Shown one piece after another: positions 46,216-54,556 of a stretch of DNA of 64,000 bases; positions within the stretch are counted from its first letter, which is position 1; every line of letters starts with the position of its first letter. Both the position numbers and the translations under genes were made by a program. The stretch covers positions 2,033,501 to 2,097,500 of the forward strand of contig CP031585.1 of the NCBI GenBank assembly GCA_003217735.2. The letters run 5' to 3'. The notes under the pieces were generated by a model that made no database searches, was not told where the DNA came from, and was given only the letters and a program-made list of their open reading frames with translations. This DNA is from Marinibacterium anthonyi (GTDB taxonomy: Bacteria > Pseudomonadota > Alphaproteobacteria > Rhodobacterales > Rhodobacteraceae).

Positions 46216-47088
46216 TCAGCCGCGGCCGCGCTTTTCGAACCGGGGCAGCATGGCGCTGAAATCCATGCCCTTGCCGCCTTCGCCTTCGACGAAGGTGGTG
46301 TAAAGCGCCTGGGCCAGTTCGCCCATCGGCGTGTCGGCATCGGCGGCTTCGGCGGCCTGTTGCGACAGGCGCAGGTCCTTCAGCATCAGTTCGGCCGCGA
46401 AGCCGGGCTTGTAGTCGTTGTCGGCGGGCGAGGTCGGGCCGACGCCCGGCGCGGGGCAATAGGCGTTCATCGACCAGGAATAACCGGACGAGGTCGAGAC
46501 CACGTCGAACATCTTGTCGCGCGCGAGGCCCAGCTTGTCGGCCAGCGCGAAGGCCTCGCAGGTGGCGATCATGGTGACGCCCAGGATCATGTTGTTGCAG
46601 ATCTTGGCCGCCTGGCCCGCGCCGGCCGTTCCGCAATGCACGGCCTTCTGGCCCATGATGTCGAACAGCGGCTTGGCCACGGCAAAGGCATCGTCCGATC
46701 CGCCGGCCATGAAGGTCAGCGTGCCGCCGGCGGCGCCCCCGATGCCGCCGGACACGGGCGCGTCGACGGCCTTTAGGCCCGCGGCCTCGGCCTGTTCGGC
46801 CACCGCGCGCGCGCTTTCCACGTCCACGGTCGAGCAATCGACGAACGTCGCGCCCTTGGTCATCGCGGGGATGATGTCGGCGGCCACGGCGCGCAGGATC
46901 TGACCGTTGGGCAGCATGGTCACCACCACGTCGGCGCCGGTCGCGGCCTCGGTCGCGGTGGCGGCGTTGGAGACGCCCTCGACGGTCACGCCAGCGGTGT
47001 CAAAACCCGTGACCTCGTGACCGGCCTTGGCCAGGTTGGCGGCCATCGGCGCGCCCATGTTGCCCAGCCCGATGAATCCTATCTTCAT
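46216..47088 (-). CDS. mmsB: 3-hydroxyisobutyrate dehydrogenase
   Basis: Oxidises 3-hydroxyisobutyrate to methylmalonate semialdehyde in valine breakdown. The 290-residue protein has IGFIGLGNMGAPMAANLAKAG (NAD motif), FVDCSTVDVESAR, DAPVSGGIGGAAGGTLTFM and the catalytic lysine in GAGQAAKICNNM. The ATG at 47088 overlaps the upstream hydrolase stop by 4 bp. The open frame extends far beyond 47088 but only as antisense-like sequence. It is the third gene of a valine operon running 49276 to 46216. Confidence 0.95.
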   Translation of the reverse strand: MKIGFIGLGNMGAPMAANLAKAGHEVTGFDTAGVTVEGVSNAATATEAATGADVVVTMLPNGQILRAVAADIIPAMTKGATFVDCSTVDVESARAVAEQAEAAGLKAVDAPVSGGIGGAAGGTLTFMAGGSDDAFAVAKPLFDIMGQKAVHCGTAGAGQAAKICNNMILGVTMIATCEAFALADKLGLARDKMFDVVSTSSGYSWSMNAYCPAPGVGPTSPADNDYKPGFAAELMLKDLRLSQQAAEAADADTPMGELAQALYTTFVEGEGGKGMDFSAMLPRFEKRGRG

Positions 47089-48131
47089 GGTCTTTCCTCT
47101 TCGTCGAATGTCAGCTCGTCGGCGGCCAGCGGGTCCAGCAGCGCGGTCACATCCGCCGCGTCGAGGCTTTCCAGCGTGTCGCGCCAGGTTGGCGTGCGGT
47201 CCTTGTCGATGATCTGCGCGCGGACCCCTTCCAGGAAATCCGCGTGTTCCATCGCGCGCCAGGTGAACCGGTATTCCAGGCGCAGGGCGTCCCTGATGGT
47301 GAACGTGTCCAGCGCCTTCAGCCGGTTGATGATGGCCAGCGTGACGCCCATGGCGATGGGCGATCCCCGGCGCAGGGCCTTGGCGGCGGATACCGCAAGA
47401 TCGTCCTCGCGTCCGTCCAGCGCGGCCAGCATGGCGCGCGGCGTGTCGGCGGTGAAGGCCGCGTCGATGGCGGGGAAGGCGGCGACCAGGGGGGCGGCCG
47501 GATCCGAGGCCTGGGGGATCACGTCGGTGGTGCCGCTGTCCTGAAGCGCGGCGATCACTGCGGGCCAGTCGTCTTCGGGCACGAAGGCATCGGCGAAGCC
47601 GGCCCTGATCGCATCGCCCGGTCCCATGCGGGCGCCGGTGAGGCCCAGGTACGCGCCCATCCGACCGGGCGCGCGCGCCAGCAGGCAGGTGCCGCCCACG
47701 TCCGGCACCAGGCCGATGCCGCATTCGGGCATCGCCATTTTGCTGCTTTCGCCGACGATCCGGTGCGATCCGTGGCAGCCAAGCCCGACACCACCGCCCA
47801 TGACGAAGCCCTGCATGAAGCTGACGATGGGCTTGGGGTAGGCGGCGATGCGGGCGTTCATCCGGTATTCATCGCGCCAGAAGTCGCGGGCATAGCCATG
47901 ATCGCCCGCCTTGCCGGTCTGGTACAGCTGCGCGATGTCGCCCCCGGCGCAAAAGGCCTTTTCACCTTCGGCATCCATGATGACCAGGTCGACCTGCGGA
48001 TCGTCGGCCCAGGCGATCAGCGCCTTGTCGATTTCAAGGCACATGTCGTAGCTCAGCGCATTCAGCGCCTTGGGCCGGGTCAGGGTGATACGGCCGGCGC
48101 GGCCGACGATGCGGGTTGCGACGTCGCCCAT
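47085..48131 (-). CDS. 3-hydroxyisobutyryl-CoA hydrolase (enoyl-CoA hydratase superfamily)
   Basis: Releases CoA from 3-hydroxyisobutyryl-CoA in valine catabolism. The 348-residue length is that of HIBCH rather than of a simple enoyl-CoA hydratase. Visible motifs are ITLTRPKALNALSYDM, KAFCAGGDIAQLYQTG (oxyanion hole), GFVMGGGVGLGCHGSHRI and MPECGIGLVPDVGGT with the catalytic glutamate. It starts 2 bp after the upstream acyl-CoA dehydrogenase stop and overlaps mmsB, so the three form one operon. Confidence 0.93.
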   Translation of the reverse strand: MGDVATRIVGRAGRITLTRPKALNALSYDMCLEIDKALIAWADDPQVDLVIMDAEGEKAFCAGGDIAQLYQTGKAGDHGYARDFWRDEYRMNARIAAYPKPIVSFMQGFVMGGGVGLGCHGSHRIVGESSKMAMPECGIGLVPDVGGTCLLARAPGRMGAYLGLTGARMGPGDAIRAGFADAFVPEDDWPAVIAALQDSGTTDVIPQASDPAAPLVAAFPAIDAAFTADTPRAMLAALDGREDDLAVSAAKALRRGSPIAMGVTLAIINRLKALDTFTIRDALRLEYRFTWRAMEHADFLEGVRAQIIDKDRTPTWRDTLESLDAADVTALLDPLAADELTFDEEERP

Positions 48132-48133
48132 CT

Positions 48134-49276
48134 TCAGCGTTCCGCCAGCAGGCTGCGGGCCACGATCATGCGCATGATTTCGTTGGTTCCTTCCAGGATC
48201 TGGTGCACGCGCAGGTCGCGGACCAGTTTCTCGATCCCGTAATCGGCCAGGTAGCCGTAGCCGCCGTGCAATTGCAGGCATTGGTCGACCACGCGGGATC
48301 CGGTTTCGGTGACGAATTTCTTGGCCATGGCACAGAACTTGGTGGCGTCGGGCTGCCGGGTGTCCAGTTTCCAGGCCGCCTGGCGCAGGAATGTGCGGGC
48401 CGCCTGAAGTTCGATTTCCATGTCGGCCAGGCGGAACTGAAGCGCCTGGAACTGGTCGATGGTTTTCCCGAAGGCCTTGCGTTCGCCCATGTAGGCCAGG
48501 GTCGAGGTCAGCGCGGTCTGGGCCGCGCCCAGCGAACAGGCGGCGATGTTCAGCCGGCCGCCGTCAAGGCCCATCATGGCATAGGTGAAGCCCTTGCCTT
48601 CCTCGCCGATCAGGTTGCCGGCGGGAATGGCGCAATCGTCGAACTGGACCTGGGCGGTGGGCTGGCTTCTCCAGCCCATCTTGTCTTCCAGCGCGCCGAA
48701 GGAGAGGCCGGGCGTGCCGTCCTCGACATAGACGGTGGACACCCCCTTGGGCCCGTCGTCGCCGGTGCGCACCATGCAGACGTAGCCATCGGAATAGCCG
48801 CCGCCCGAGATGAATGCCTTGGTGCCGTTCAGCCGATAGCCGTCATTGCTGCGCTCGGCCCGGGTCTTCAATGCGGCGGCGTCCGAGCCCGATCCGGGTT
48901 CGGTAAGGCAATAGGACAGCACGGTCTCCATCGTCAGCACCTTCGGCAGCAACCGCGCCTTGAGCTCGTCCGAGGCGAAACTGTCGATCATGCGGGCGCA
49001 CATGTTGTGGATCGACAGGAAGGCGGCGACGGACGGGCAGGCCATCGACAGCGCTTCGAAGACCAGCGTGGCATCCAGACGCCCAAGGCAGGTGCCGCCG
49101 CTGTCTTCGCTGACATAAAGTCCGCCGAAGCCCAGTTCGGCAATGCGCGGCCACAAGTCCCTGGGGATCGTGCCTTGACGTTCCCAGTCACGCGCGAAGG
49201 GCGCGATGTTGTCCTGGCCAAAGGCATGGGCCATCTCGAATATGGCCGCCTGTTCCTCGCTCAACGCAAAATCCAT
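48134..49276 (-). CDS. acyl-CoA dehydrogenase, probably isobutyryl-CoA dehydrogenase
   Basis: FAD enzyme, 380 residues. FALSEEQAAIFEMAHAFGQD at the start, YCLTEPGSGSDAAALKTRA, the FAD/ETF region QCLQLHGGYGYLADYGIEK, and the catalytic glutamate in HQILEGTNEIMR. Its operon partners HIBCH and mmsB act on the product of isobutyryl-CoA oxidation, so this substrate is inferred from context. The start follows GGGGAG. It is the first gene of the operon. Confidence 0.92.
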   Translation of the reverse strand: MDFALSEEQAAIFEMAHAFGQDNIAPFARDWERQGTIPRDLWPRIAELGFGGLYVSEDSGGTCLGRLDATLVFEALSMACPSVAAFLSIHNMCARMIDSFASDELKARLLPKVLTMETVLSYCLTEPGSGSDAAALKTRAERSNDGYRLNGTKAFISGGGYSDGYVCMVRTGDDGPKGVSTVYVEDGTPGLSFGALEDKMGWRSQPTAQVQFDDCAIPAGNLIGEEGKGFTYAMMGLDGGRLNIAACSLGAAQTALTSTLAYMGERKAFGKTIDQFQALQFRLADMEIELQAARTFLRQAAWKLDTRQPDATKFCAMAKKFVTETGSRVVDQCLQLHGGYGYLADYGIEKLVRDLRVHQILEGTNEIMRMIVARSLLAER

Positions 49277-49394
49277 GGCACGCTCCCCCCTCGTTTCATG
49301 GCTGGTTTTCCCTTGTCAGTGATCTAGCCTTTGCATCGGGGAGGGAGCAAGGCGCAGCAGCGCAAATTCGTCTTGCGCGATTTCGGGTGCCGGG

Positions 49395-49440
49395 AAAAAA
49401 TTCGTTGAATTTTTCGCCAAAAATTTCCGGGAAATTTTTG
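49395..49440 (-). terminator. tandem AT-rich palindromes, likely terminator of the ligase gene
   Basis: The first dyad has 11-bp arms CAAAAATTTCC and GGAAATTTTTG (49418-49440). The second has AAAAATTC and GAATTTTT arms around GTT (49395-49414) and ends on the minus strand in six T. Both lie 8-53 bp past the ligase stop codon. Such AT-rich stems are unusual in this GC-rich window, where other terminators have GC stems. Confidence 0.65.
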
Positions 49441-49447
49441 CCCCCCC

Positions 49448-50566
49448 TCAGAGGTCGGCGTGAAATTCCTCGATCAGGTGGCGCACCACAGCGCGCCCTG
49501 GGTCCTCGCCACGTGCCAGCGCTTCGGCATGCACCCTGCGTTGGCGGGTGGACGACGTTCCGTCTTCGGCAATCCGCCTCAGCCGCGCGATCCATTCCAG
49601 CGACCCCAGCGCCTCGGCATCCTCGGCGAGCAGCCCGGTCAGTTCGTCCATCAGCTGGGTCATCGGCTTGATCTGGCGTTCGCCGAAGTCGATCAACCCC
49701 TCGGTCACGCCGTAGCGCTGCGCGCGCCAGCGGTTCTCGGCGATCAGGAACCGGTCGTATTCGCGCCAGCGCAGGTTGCGTTCCCGCAGGCGCATCAGCA
49801 TCCGGATCAGGGCCTGCACCATGGCCGCCAGCGAAATCGCATGATCCAGCCGGGGGCAGACATCCATGATCCGGGTTTCCAGCGTGGGAAAGCGGTGCGA
49901 CGGGCGCAGGTCCCACCAGATCTTGGTCGTGTCCTCGATCACCCCCAGTTCGATCAGCGCGCCGGATGTGCGCTGGTATTCGTCCCAGCTGCCGAACCGG
50001 GGCGGAAGGCCGGTGCGGGGCAGGTTGTCGAAGACCGTCAGCCGGTAAGACGCCAGGTTGGTATCCTCGCCCCCCCAGAACGGCGACGAGGTCGACAGCG
50101 CCAGCAGGTGGGGCAGGAAATAGCAAAGCTGGGGCATCAGGTCGATGCGGCGGGCGTCGTCCTTGATCCCGACGTGGACGTGCATGCCGCAGATCAGCAT
50201 GCGCCGGGCAACGCTGCCAAGCGCGTGGTGCAGGTCGTCGTAGCGGTCCTTGCGTGTATGGTGCTGCGCCTTCCAGTCGGCAAAGGGATGGCAGCTGACG
50301 GCGATCGGGGCCAGGTTGAATTCGGCCGCCTTTTCGGACACCAGGCTGCGCAGGCGGCGCAGGTCGTCGCGCGCCTCGGCGATGGTGGTGCAGACCCGGG
50401 TGCCGACCTCGATCTGGCATTGCAGGAATTCGGGGCTGACCTGGCCTTCCATGTCCGCCTGGCAGGCGCGCATCAGCGCCTCGGGCGCCTGGGCCAGATC
50501 CAGCGTGTCGCGGTCGACGAGGAGGTATTCCTCTTCGATCCCCAGCGTGAAATCCTGTTGAATGAT
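49448..50566 (-). CDS. YbdK-type carboxylate-amine ligase (glutamate-cysteine ligase GCS2), non-canonical start
   Basis: ATP-dependent ligase of the GCS2 family; members join glutamate to cysteine weakly and the true substrate is unclear. The first ATG (50473) would lose the essential nucleotide-binding start of the domain. The frame stays open upstream and encodes [19 protein letters not shown] directly before it. With this part the protein has 372 residues, the normal YbdK length. No ATG, GTG or TTG exists there: ATC (50566) or ATT (50563) must start it, behind a strong CGGAGGGGAG. Other motifs: GMHVHVGI and RDRYDD-type loops. Confidence 0.85.
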   Translation of the reverse strand: MIQQDFTLGIEEEYLLVDRDTLDLAQAPEALMRACQADMEGQVSPEFLQCQIEVGTRVCTTIAEARDDLRRLRSLVSEKAAEFNLAPIAVSCHPFADWKAQHHTRKDRYDDLHHALGSVARRMLICGMHVHVGIKDDARRIDLMPQLCYFLPHLLALSTSSPFWGGEDTNLASYRLTVFDNLPRTGLPPRFGSWDEYQRTSGALIELGVIEDTTKIWWDLRPSHRFPTLETRIMDVCPRLDHAISLAAMVQALIRMLMRLRERNLRWREYDRFLIAENRWRAQRYGVTEGLIDFGERQIKPMTQLMDELTGLLAEDAEALGSLEWIARLRRIAEDGTSSTRQRRVHAEALARGEDPGRAVVRHLIEEFHADL

Positions 50567-50704
50567 CCTGCTCCCCTCCGGTCCCTGCGGACGAGTGAAG
50601 CCCGAAGATGCGCGTCTGCCAAGGAAAATCCGGCCGGGACCTGTTGCACATGGCCGGTCCCGCGCCTAAGGCGAAAGCCTGTGACACCAGGAAGGGCAAG
50701 GGCC

Positions 50705-51544
50705 ATGGCCAGACGCAAGTTTCCGCAGATGAACGCCATGCTGGACGAGCTGGACGTGGCATTGGTCGACAAGCACGAGCTGCGCGCCGAACGCGCCCGG
50801 CTTGAGGCGTTCGAGGCGCGCGGTGGGCTGAACGGGCCGGCCTATGCGCTGTCGCCGGGGATGGAGGGGTTCGACATCGCGCCGCTGGTGGCCGATTACG
50901 CGGCCTGCGTCGATGACCTTGAACGGCTGAAGACCAGTTCGACCACCGGTTACAGCCCGAACAACGGCTATTACGACAGCCCCGATGCCGAGGCGCTGTA
51001 CATGATGATCCGCCGGTACCGGCCGAGCCGGGTGATCGAGGTGGGGTGCGGCAATTCCACCCGCGTGACGCGCCAGGCGCTGATCGACGGTGGCATCGAC
51101 GGCACGATCACGGCGATCGACCCCTGGCCGCGCGCCGATATCGCCGGCGTCGTGGACCGGTTCGAACAGAACAATGTCGAGGCGGTCGCGCCGGGGATCT
51201 TTGCCGAGCTGCGATCGGGCGACGTCCTGTTCATCGATTCCAGCCATGTGCTGCGGATGTCCAACGACGTGGCGCACCTGTTCTGCCGGATCATCCCCGC
51301 GCTGCCGGCCGGTGTCGTGATCCACGTGCACGACGTGTTCCTGCCGTACGAATATCCCAAGCGGTTCTTCTACGACTGCCCGGGCTGGGGCGAGCAGTAC
51401 ATGCTGCACGCGCTGATCCAGGGCGGCGGGTACGAGATCCTGTGGCCGGGCTATTTCCTGCAGAAGGAACGCCCCGACGCGGCCGAGGCGCTGCCGTTCC
51501 TGAACGACGGGCGCGCGCAGAGCTTCTGGATCCGCAAGCGCTGA
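50705..51544 (+). CDS. class I SAM-dependent methyltransferase
   Basis: A 279-residue protein. After a helical N-terminal region (NAMLDELDVALVDKHELRAE), the Rossmann core starts with VIEVGCGNSTRVTRQAL (motif I, about residue 112), then ITAIDPWPRA, SGDVLFIDSSHVL and VVIHVHDVFLPYE. This is the Methyltransferase_24-type pattern seen in enzymes acting on sugars or small molecules; the substrate is unknown. The ATG at 50705 is preferred; the much longer frame upstream is antisense to the ligase gene. Confidence 0.87.
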   Translation: MARRKFPQMNAMLDELDVALVDKHELRAERARLEAFEARGGLNGPAYALSPGMEGFDIAPLVADYAACVDDLERLKTSSTTGYSPNNGYYDSPDAEALYMMIRRYRPSRVIEVGCGNSTRVTRQALIDGGIDGTITAIDPWPRADIAGVVDRFEQNNVEAVAPGIFAELRSGDVLFIDSSHVLRMSNDVAHLFCRIIPALPAGVVIHVHDVFLPYEYPKRFFYDCPGWGEQYMLHALIQGGGYEILWPGYFLQKERPDAAEALPFLNDGRAQSFWIRKR

Positions 51545-51562
51545 ATGCAAAGCTGAATGCAA

Positions 51563-51594
51563 AAAGGGCCGGAGCTGCGAAGCTCCGGCCCTTT
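51563..51594. terminator. bidirectional terminator between methyltransferase and L,D-transpeptidase genes
   Basis: AAAGGGCCGGAGCT and AGCTCCGGCCCTTT form a perfect 14-bp stem around GCGA, ending in T on both strands. The two flanking genes converge on it. Confidence 0.92.
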
Positions 51595-51618
51595 GCCGTC
51601 GGAATGAACGTGATCAGG

Positions 51619-52221
51619 TCACAGCAGGCGCACCTGGGTGCCGAGCTGGACCAGCGGGTACAGTTCTTCGACGTGCTGGTTGTAAAGGCCGATGCAGCCC
51701 GAGGAGCTTTGCCGGCCGATCTTGCGCGTGTCATGGGTGCCGTGCACCAGGTAGGCGGGCCAGCTGAGGTACATGGCCCGGGTGCCCAGCGGGTTGCCCG
51801 GATCGCCGCCTTCGATGTGATCGGGCAGCGTGGGATCGCGTTCGCGCATCGACGATGTGGGCGTCCAGCTGGGGAATTCGGTCTTGCGCATGACTTCGGC
51901 ATAACCGCGGCGGGTCAGTTCCTCGCTCAGCGGAACGGAGGACGGGTACAGCTTGTAGGTCACCCCGTCGGGGCCCCAGTAATGCAACGCGCGGCTGGTG
52001 ATGTCGGCCAGCATGCAGCCATCGCCCAGGGTTTCGAAATGGTCCTGCCAATCCTGCGTCTTGAAGGACGAGATGTTGCGCTGCACCGGCACCTGGTCGC
52101 GGATCGCGGGTTCGTCCTGTGGGAAGGCGTCGCTGGATTGCGCGCGTGCAACCGTCGGGGCGGCCAGGGCCGCGGCGCCGGTCAGGATCAGATTGCGGCG
52201 GGACAGTCGATTATCCGTCAT
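51619..52221 (-). CDS. L,D-transpeptidase (YkuD domain), Tat-exported
   Basis: Cross-links peptidoglycan 3-3 or attaches proteins to it. The 200-residue protein starts with a twin-arginine signal (LSRRNLILTGAAALAAPTVARA), followed by the YkuD domain with the active-site region HGTHDTRKIGRQSSSGCIGLYN, where the Cys is nucleophile. The family pattern is usually SHGC or SxGC; here it is SSGC. The domain is close to the C-terminus. Cofactor-free export by Tat is typical for this group in alphaproteobacteria. Confidence 0.93.
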   Translation of the reverse strand: MTDNRLSRRNLILTGAAALAAPTVARAQSSDAFPQDEPAIRDQVPVQRNISSFKTQDWQDHFETLGDGCMLADITSRALHYWGPDGVTYKLYPSSVPLSEELTRRGYAEVMRKTEFPSWTPTSSMRERDPTLPDHIEGGDPGNPLGTRAMYLSWPAYLVHGTHDTRKIGRQSSSGCIGLYNQHVEELYPLVQLGTQVRLL

Positions 52222-52402
52222 TATGCTCGGTCCTCACTTGCTGGTCTTACGGGCTGATTTTTGCATGCAGATACTCCTATGTGACCGCAGCGGCCAGTGG
52301 GCATGACGCAGGAACCGGGGATTTCACGAAGAGTTCAGAAGCCGTTGCGCAAGGCTTCGGCACGCTGGAAGCCCTTGTTGCGTCAGTGGACGATGCGGGC
52401 CG

Positions 52403-52828
52403 TCAGACCTTGCCGGCATGGATCAGCAGGTCGCGAAAGCTGCGTTCGGGCTGGCCAAGCAGGGCCAGCGCGTCGGCCTCGTTGTCCTGGATCAAAGGGA
52501 TCACGCCGTCGAAGGGTTCCCACGACCGCAGGATGATCCGCGACAGGTCGCGTTCGATGGGGCCGGGCGCGTGGTAGACCATCAGCGTCTCGACACCGCC
52601 GGCGGAAAAGACATCGACCTTTTTAGCCTGAATCGCGATGAGGTTGGCGAAATCCCGTTCGAAGCCGGTGATCCCGGCCAGGTCGACCAGTTGCTTCTGG
52701 CCGGGCCGGCAGTGGGGGTGCTGCATGTATTCGCCGAAGACCCTGAGGGTGTCCTCTATTCTCAGGAAACCTTCGTATTGTACAAAGACCAGGCCGCGGT
52801 TCGGGAAAATTCGGAAACTCAGTGACAT
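52403..52828 (-). CDS. hypothetical protein, STAS/SpoIIAA-like
   Basis: A 141-residue soluble protein. The pattern FRIFPNRGLVFVQYEGFL (two strands), KQLVDLAGITGFERDFANL and VETLMVYHAPG resembles the alternating strand-helix layout of SpoIIAA-like/STAS proteins, but I do not recognise a named family. The start at 52828 lies just after the mmsA terminator; an earlier ATG at 52870 has an AAGGGA but sits inside that terminator stem, so it is less likely. Confidence 0.68.
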   Translation of the reverse strand: MSLSFRIFPNRGLVFVQYEGFLRIEDTLRVFGEYMQHPHCRPGQKQLVDLAGITGFERDFANLIAIQAKKVDVFSAGGVETLMVYHAPGPIERDLSRIILRSWEPFDGVIPLIQDNEADALALLGQPERSFRDLLIHAGKV

Positions 52829-52851
52829 GACGCCAGGGTGAAGCCAGAACG

Positions 52852-52881
52852 AAAAAGGGACCGGCACCATGCCGATCCCTT
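52852..52881 (-). terminator. intrinsic terminator after mmsA
   Basis: On the minus strand AAGGGATCGGC pairs with GCCGGTCCCTT (one mismatch) around ATGGT and is followed by TTTTT. It is about 60 bp past the mmsA stop codon. Confidence 0.82.
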
Positions 52882-52940
52882 CTGAAAACATGCTTTGACC
52901 AGGTGGTCAATGCGATGGTCGGACTGACGTGGCGAACCGG

Positions 52941-54440
52941 TCAGTCCATGGCTTTGAAGTTGAATTCGCCGCCTTCCTTGATGCCCGAGAACCAGCGCGC
53001 CGTGACGGTCTTGGTCTTGGTGTAGAACCGGAAGGCATCGGGGCCGTACTGGTTGAGGTCGCCAAAGGCCGACTTTTTCCAGCCGCCGAAGGTGTGGTAG
53101 CTCAGCGGCACCGGGATGGGGAAGTTGATGCCGACCATGCCCACGTTCACACGGTGCGCAAAGTCGCGCGCGGTGTCGCCGTCGGCGGTGTAGATCGCGG
53201 TGCCGTTGCCATAGGGGTTGTCCATGGTCAGCTTCAGCGCGTCTTCGTAGCTGTCGGCGCGGACCTGGCTGAGGACGGGACCAAAGATCTCTTCCTTGTA
53301 GATGTCCATGTCCGGCGTGACGTTGTCGAACAGCGTCGGGCCGACATAGAAGCCTTCCTCGTAGCCTTGCAGGCTGAAGTCGCGGCCGTCGCGGACCAGC
53401 GTCGCGCCCTGGTCGACACCCGAGGTGATCAGCCCCTTGATGCGGTCCTGGGCCTGCTTGGTGATGACGGGGCCGTAATCCACGTCGTCGCCGGCGGTGT
53501 AGGGGCCGACCTTCAGCTTGTCGATGCGCGGCACCAGCTTCTCGATCAGCGCGTCGGCGGCTTCCTTGCCGACGGGCACGGCGACCGAAATGGCCATGCA
53601 GCGTTCACCGGCCGCGCCGAACCCGGCGCCGACCAGCGCGTCGGCGGCCTTGTCCATGTCCGCGTCGGGCATGATGATCATGTGGTTCTTGGCGCCGCCG
53701 AAGCACTGGGCGCGCTTGCCGTTCGAAGTGGCGCGGCCATAGATGTACTGCGCGATCGGGGTCGAGCCCACGAAGCCAACGGCCTGGATCGTCTCGTTGT
53801 CGAGGATCGTGTCCACGGCCAGCTTGTCGCCGTTGATGACCTGCAGGACACCGGCCGGCAGACCGGCTTCGGTGATCAGTTCGGCCAGCAGCAGCGAGGT
53901 CGACGGGCAGCGTTCCGACGGCTTCAGGATCATCGCGTTGCCCGAAGCCAGCGCGGGGCCCATTTTCCACAGCGGGATCATGGCGGGGAAGTTGAACGGC
54001 GTGATGCCGGCAACCACACCCAGCGGCTGGCGCATGGAATACAGGTCGATGCCGGGGCCGCCGTTGTCGGTGAATTCGCCCTTCAGCATGTGGGGCGCGC
54101 CCATGCAGACCTCGATCACTTCCAGGCCGCGCTGAACGTCGCCGCGTCCGTCGGGCAGGGTCTTGCCGTGTTCGCGGCTGACCAGCTCTGCCAGCTTGTC
54201 CATGTTCTCGTTGATGAGCTGGCCGAACTTCATCATCACGCGGGCGCGACGCTGCGGGTTGGTGGCGCCCCAGGCCTTCTGGGCCTCGGCGGCGGCGGCG
54301 ATGGCCGCGTCCATCTCTTCGACGCTGGCCAGCGGAACCTTGGCCTGAACTTCACCCGTGGCGGGATTGAAGATCTCGGTATAACGGCCGGACGTCCCCT
54401 TGACGCGCTCGCCGTTGATAAAATGGCAGATCTCTTCCAT
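52941..54440 (-). CDS. mmsA: methylmalonate-semialdehyde dehydrogenase (CoA-acylating)
   Basis: Last step of valine breakdown: methylmalonate semialdehyde to propionyl-CoA. The 499-residue protein starts MEEICHFINGERVKGTSGRY after GGAGGAGAG, with the NAD site GFVGSTPIAQYIYG and the catalytic cysteine in GAAGERCMAISVAV. The substrate type follows from the characteristic EICHFINGERV start and the valine operon 4 kb away. It diverges from a LysR gene that probably controls it. Confidence 0.95.
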   Translation of the reverse strand: MEEICHFINGERVKGTSGRYTEIFNPATGEVQAKVPLASVEEMDAAIAAAAEAQKAWGATNPQRRARVMMKFGQLINENMDKLAELVSREHGKTLPDGRGDVQRGLEVIEVCMGAPHMLKGEFTDNGGPGIDLYSMRQPLGVVAGITPFNFPAMIPLWKMGPALASGNAMILKPSERCPSTSLLLAELITEAGLPAGVLQVINGDKLAVDTILDNETIQAVGFVGSTPIAQYIYGRATSNGKRAQCFGGAKNHMIIMPDADMDKAADALVGAGFGAAGERCMAISVAVPVGKEAADALIEKLVPRIDKLKVGPYTAGDDVDYGPVITKQAQDRIKGLITSGVDQGATLVRDGRDFSLQGYEEGFYVGPTLFDNVTPDMDIYKEEIFGPVLSQVRADSYEDALKLTMDNPYGNGTAIYTADGDTARDFAHRVNVGMVGINFPIPVPLSYHTFGGWKKSAFGDLNQYGPDAFRFYTKTKTVTARWFSGIKEGGEFNFKAMD

Positions 54441-54520
54441 CTGGTCTCTCCTCCGAGTGGGATGTTTCTGTCGTCGCGCACCATAGGCTTGCAGAAAAGT
54501 GCTGAACAGGGGCAAGATCT

Positions 54521-54534
54521 CAAAAACGTTTTGC
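54521..54534. promoter_or_regulatory. candidate operator between mmsA and the LysR gene
   Basis: CAAAAACGTTTTGC contains the palindrome AAAACGTTTT, in the 116-bp divergent region. A LysR protein commonly binds such a spot to control the neighbouring operon and itself. The site is only a candidate because the palindrome is short. Confidence 0.4.
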
Positions 54535-54556
54535 AAAAATTCAGGGGTGCGCCGGG

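Noticed and set aside
47089-47724. N-terminal extension of mmsB
   Set aside because: The extension overlaps the HIBCH gene in another frame; MKIGFIGLGNMG at 47088 is the family start.
49460-50704. N-terminal extension of the methyltransferase frame at 50705
   Set aside because: The extension is antisense to the YbdK-type ligase and has no family match; the ATG at 50705 starts the conserved protein.
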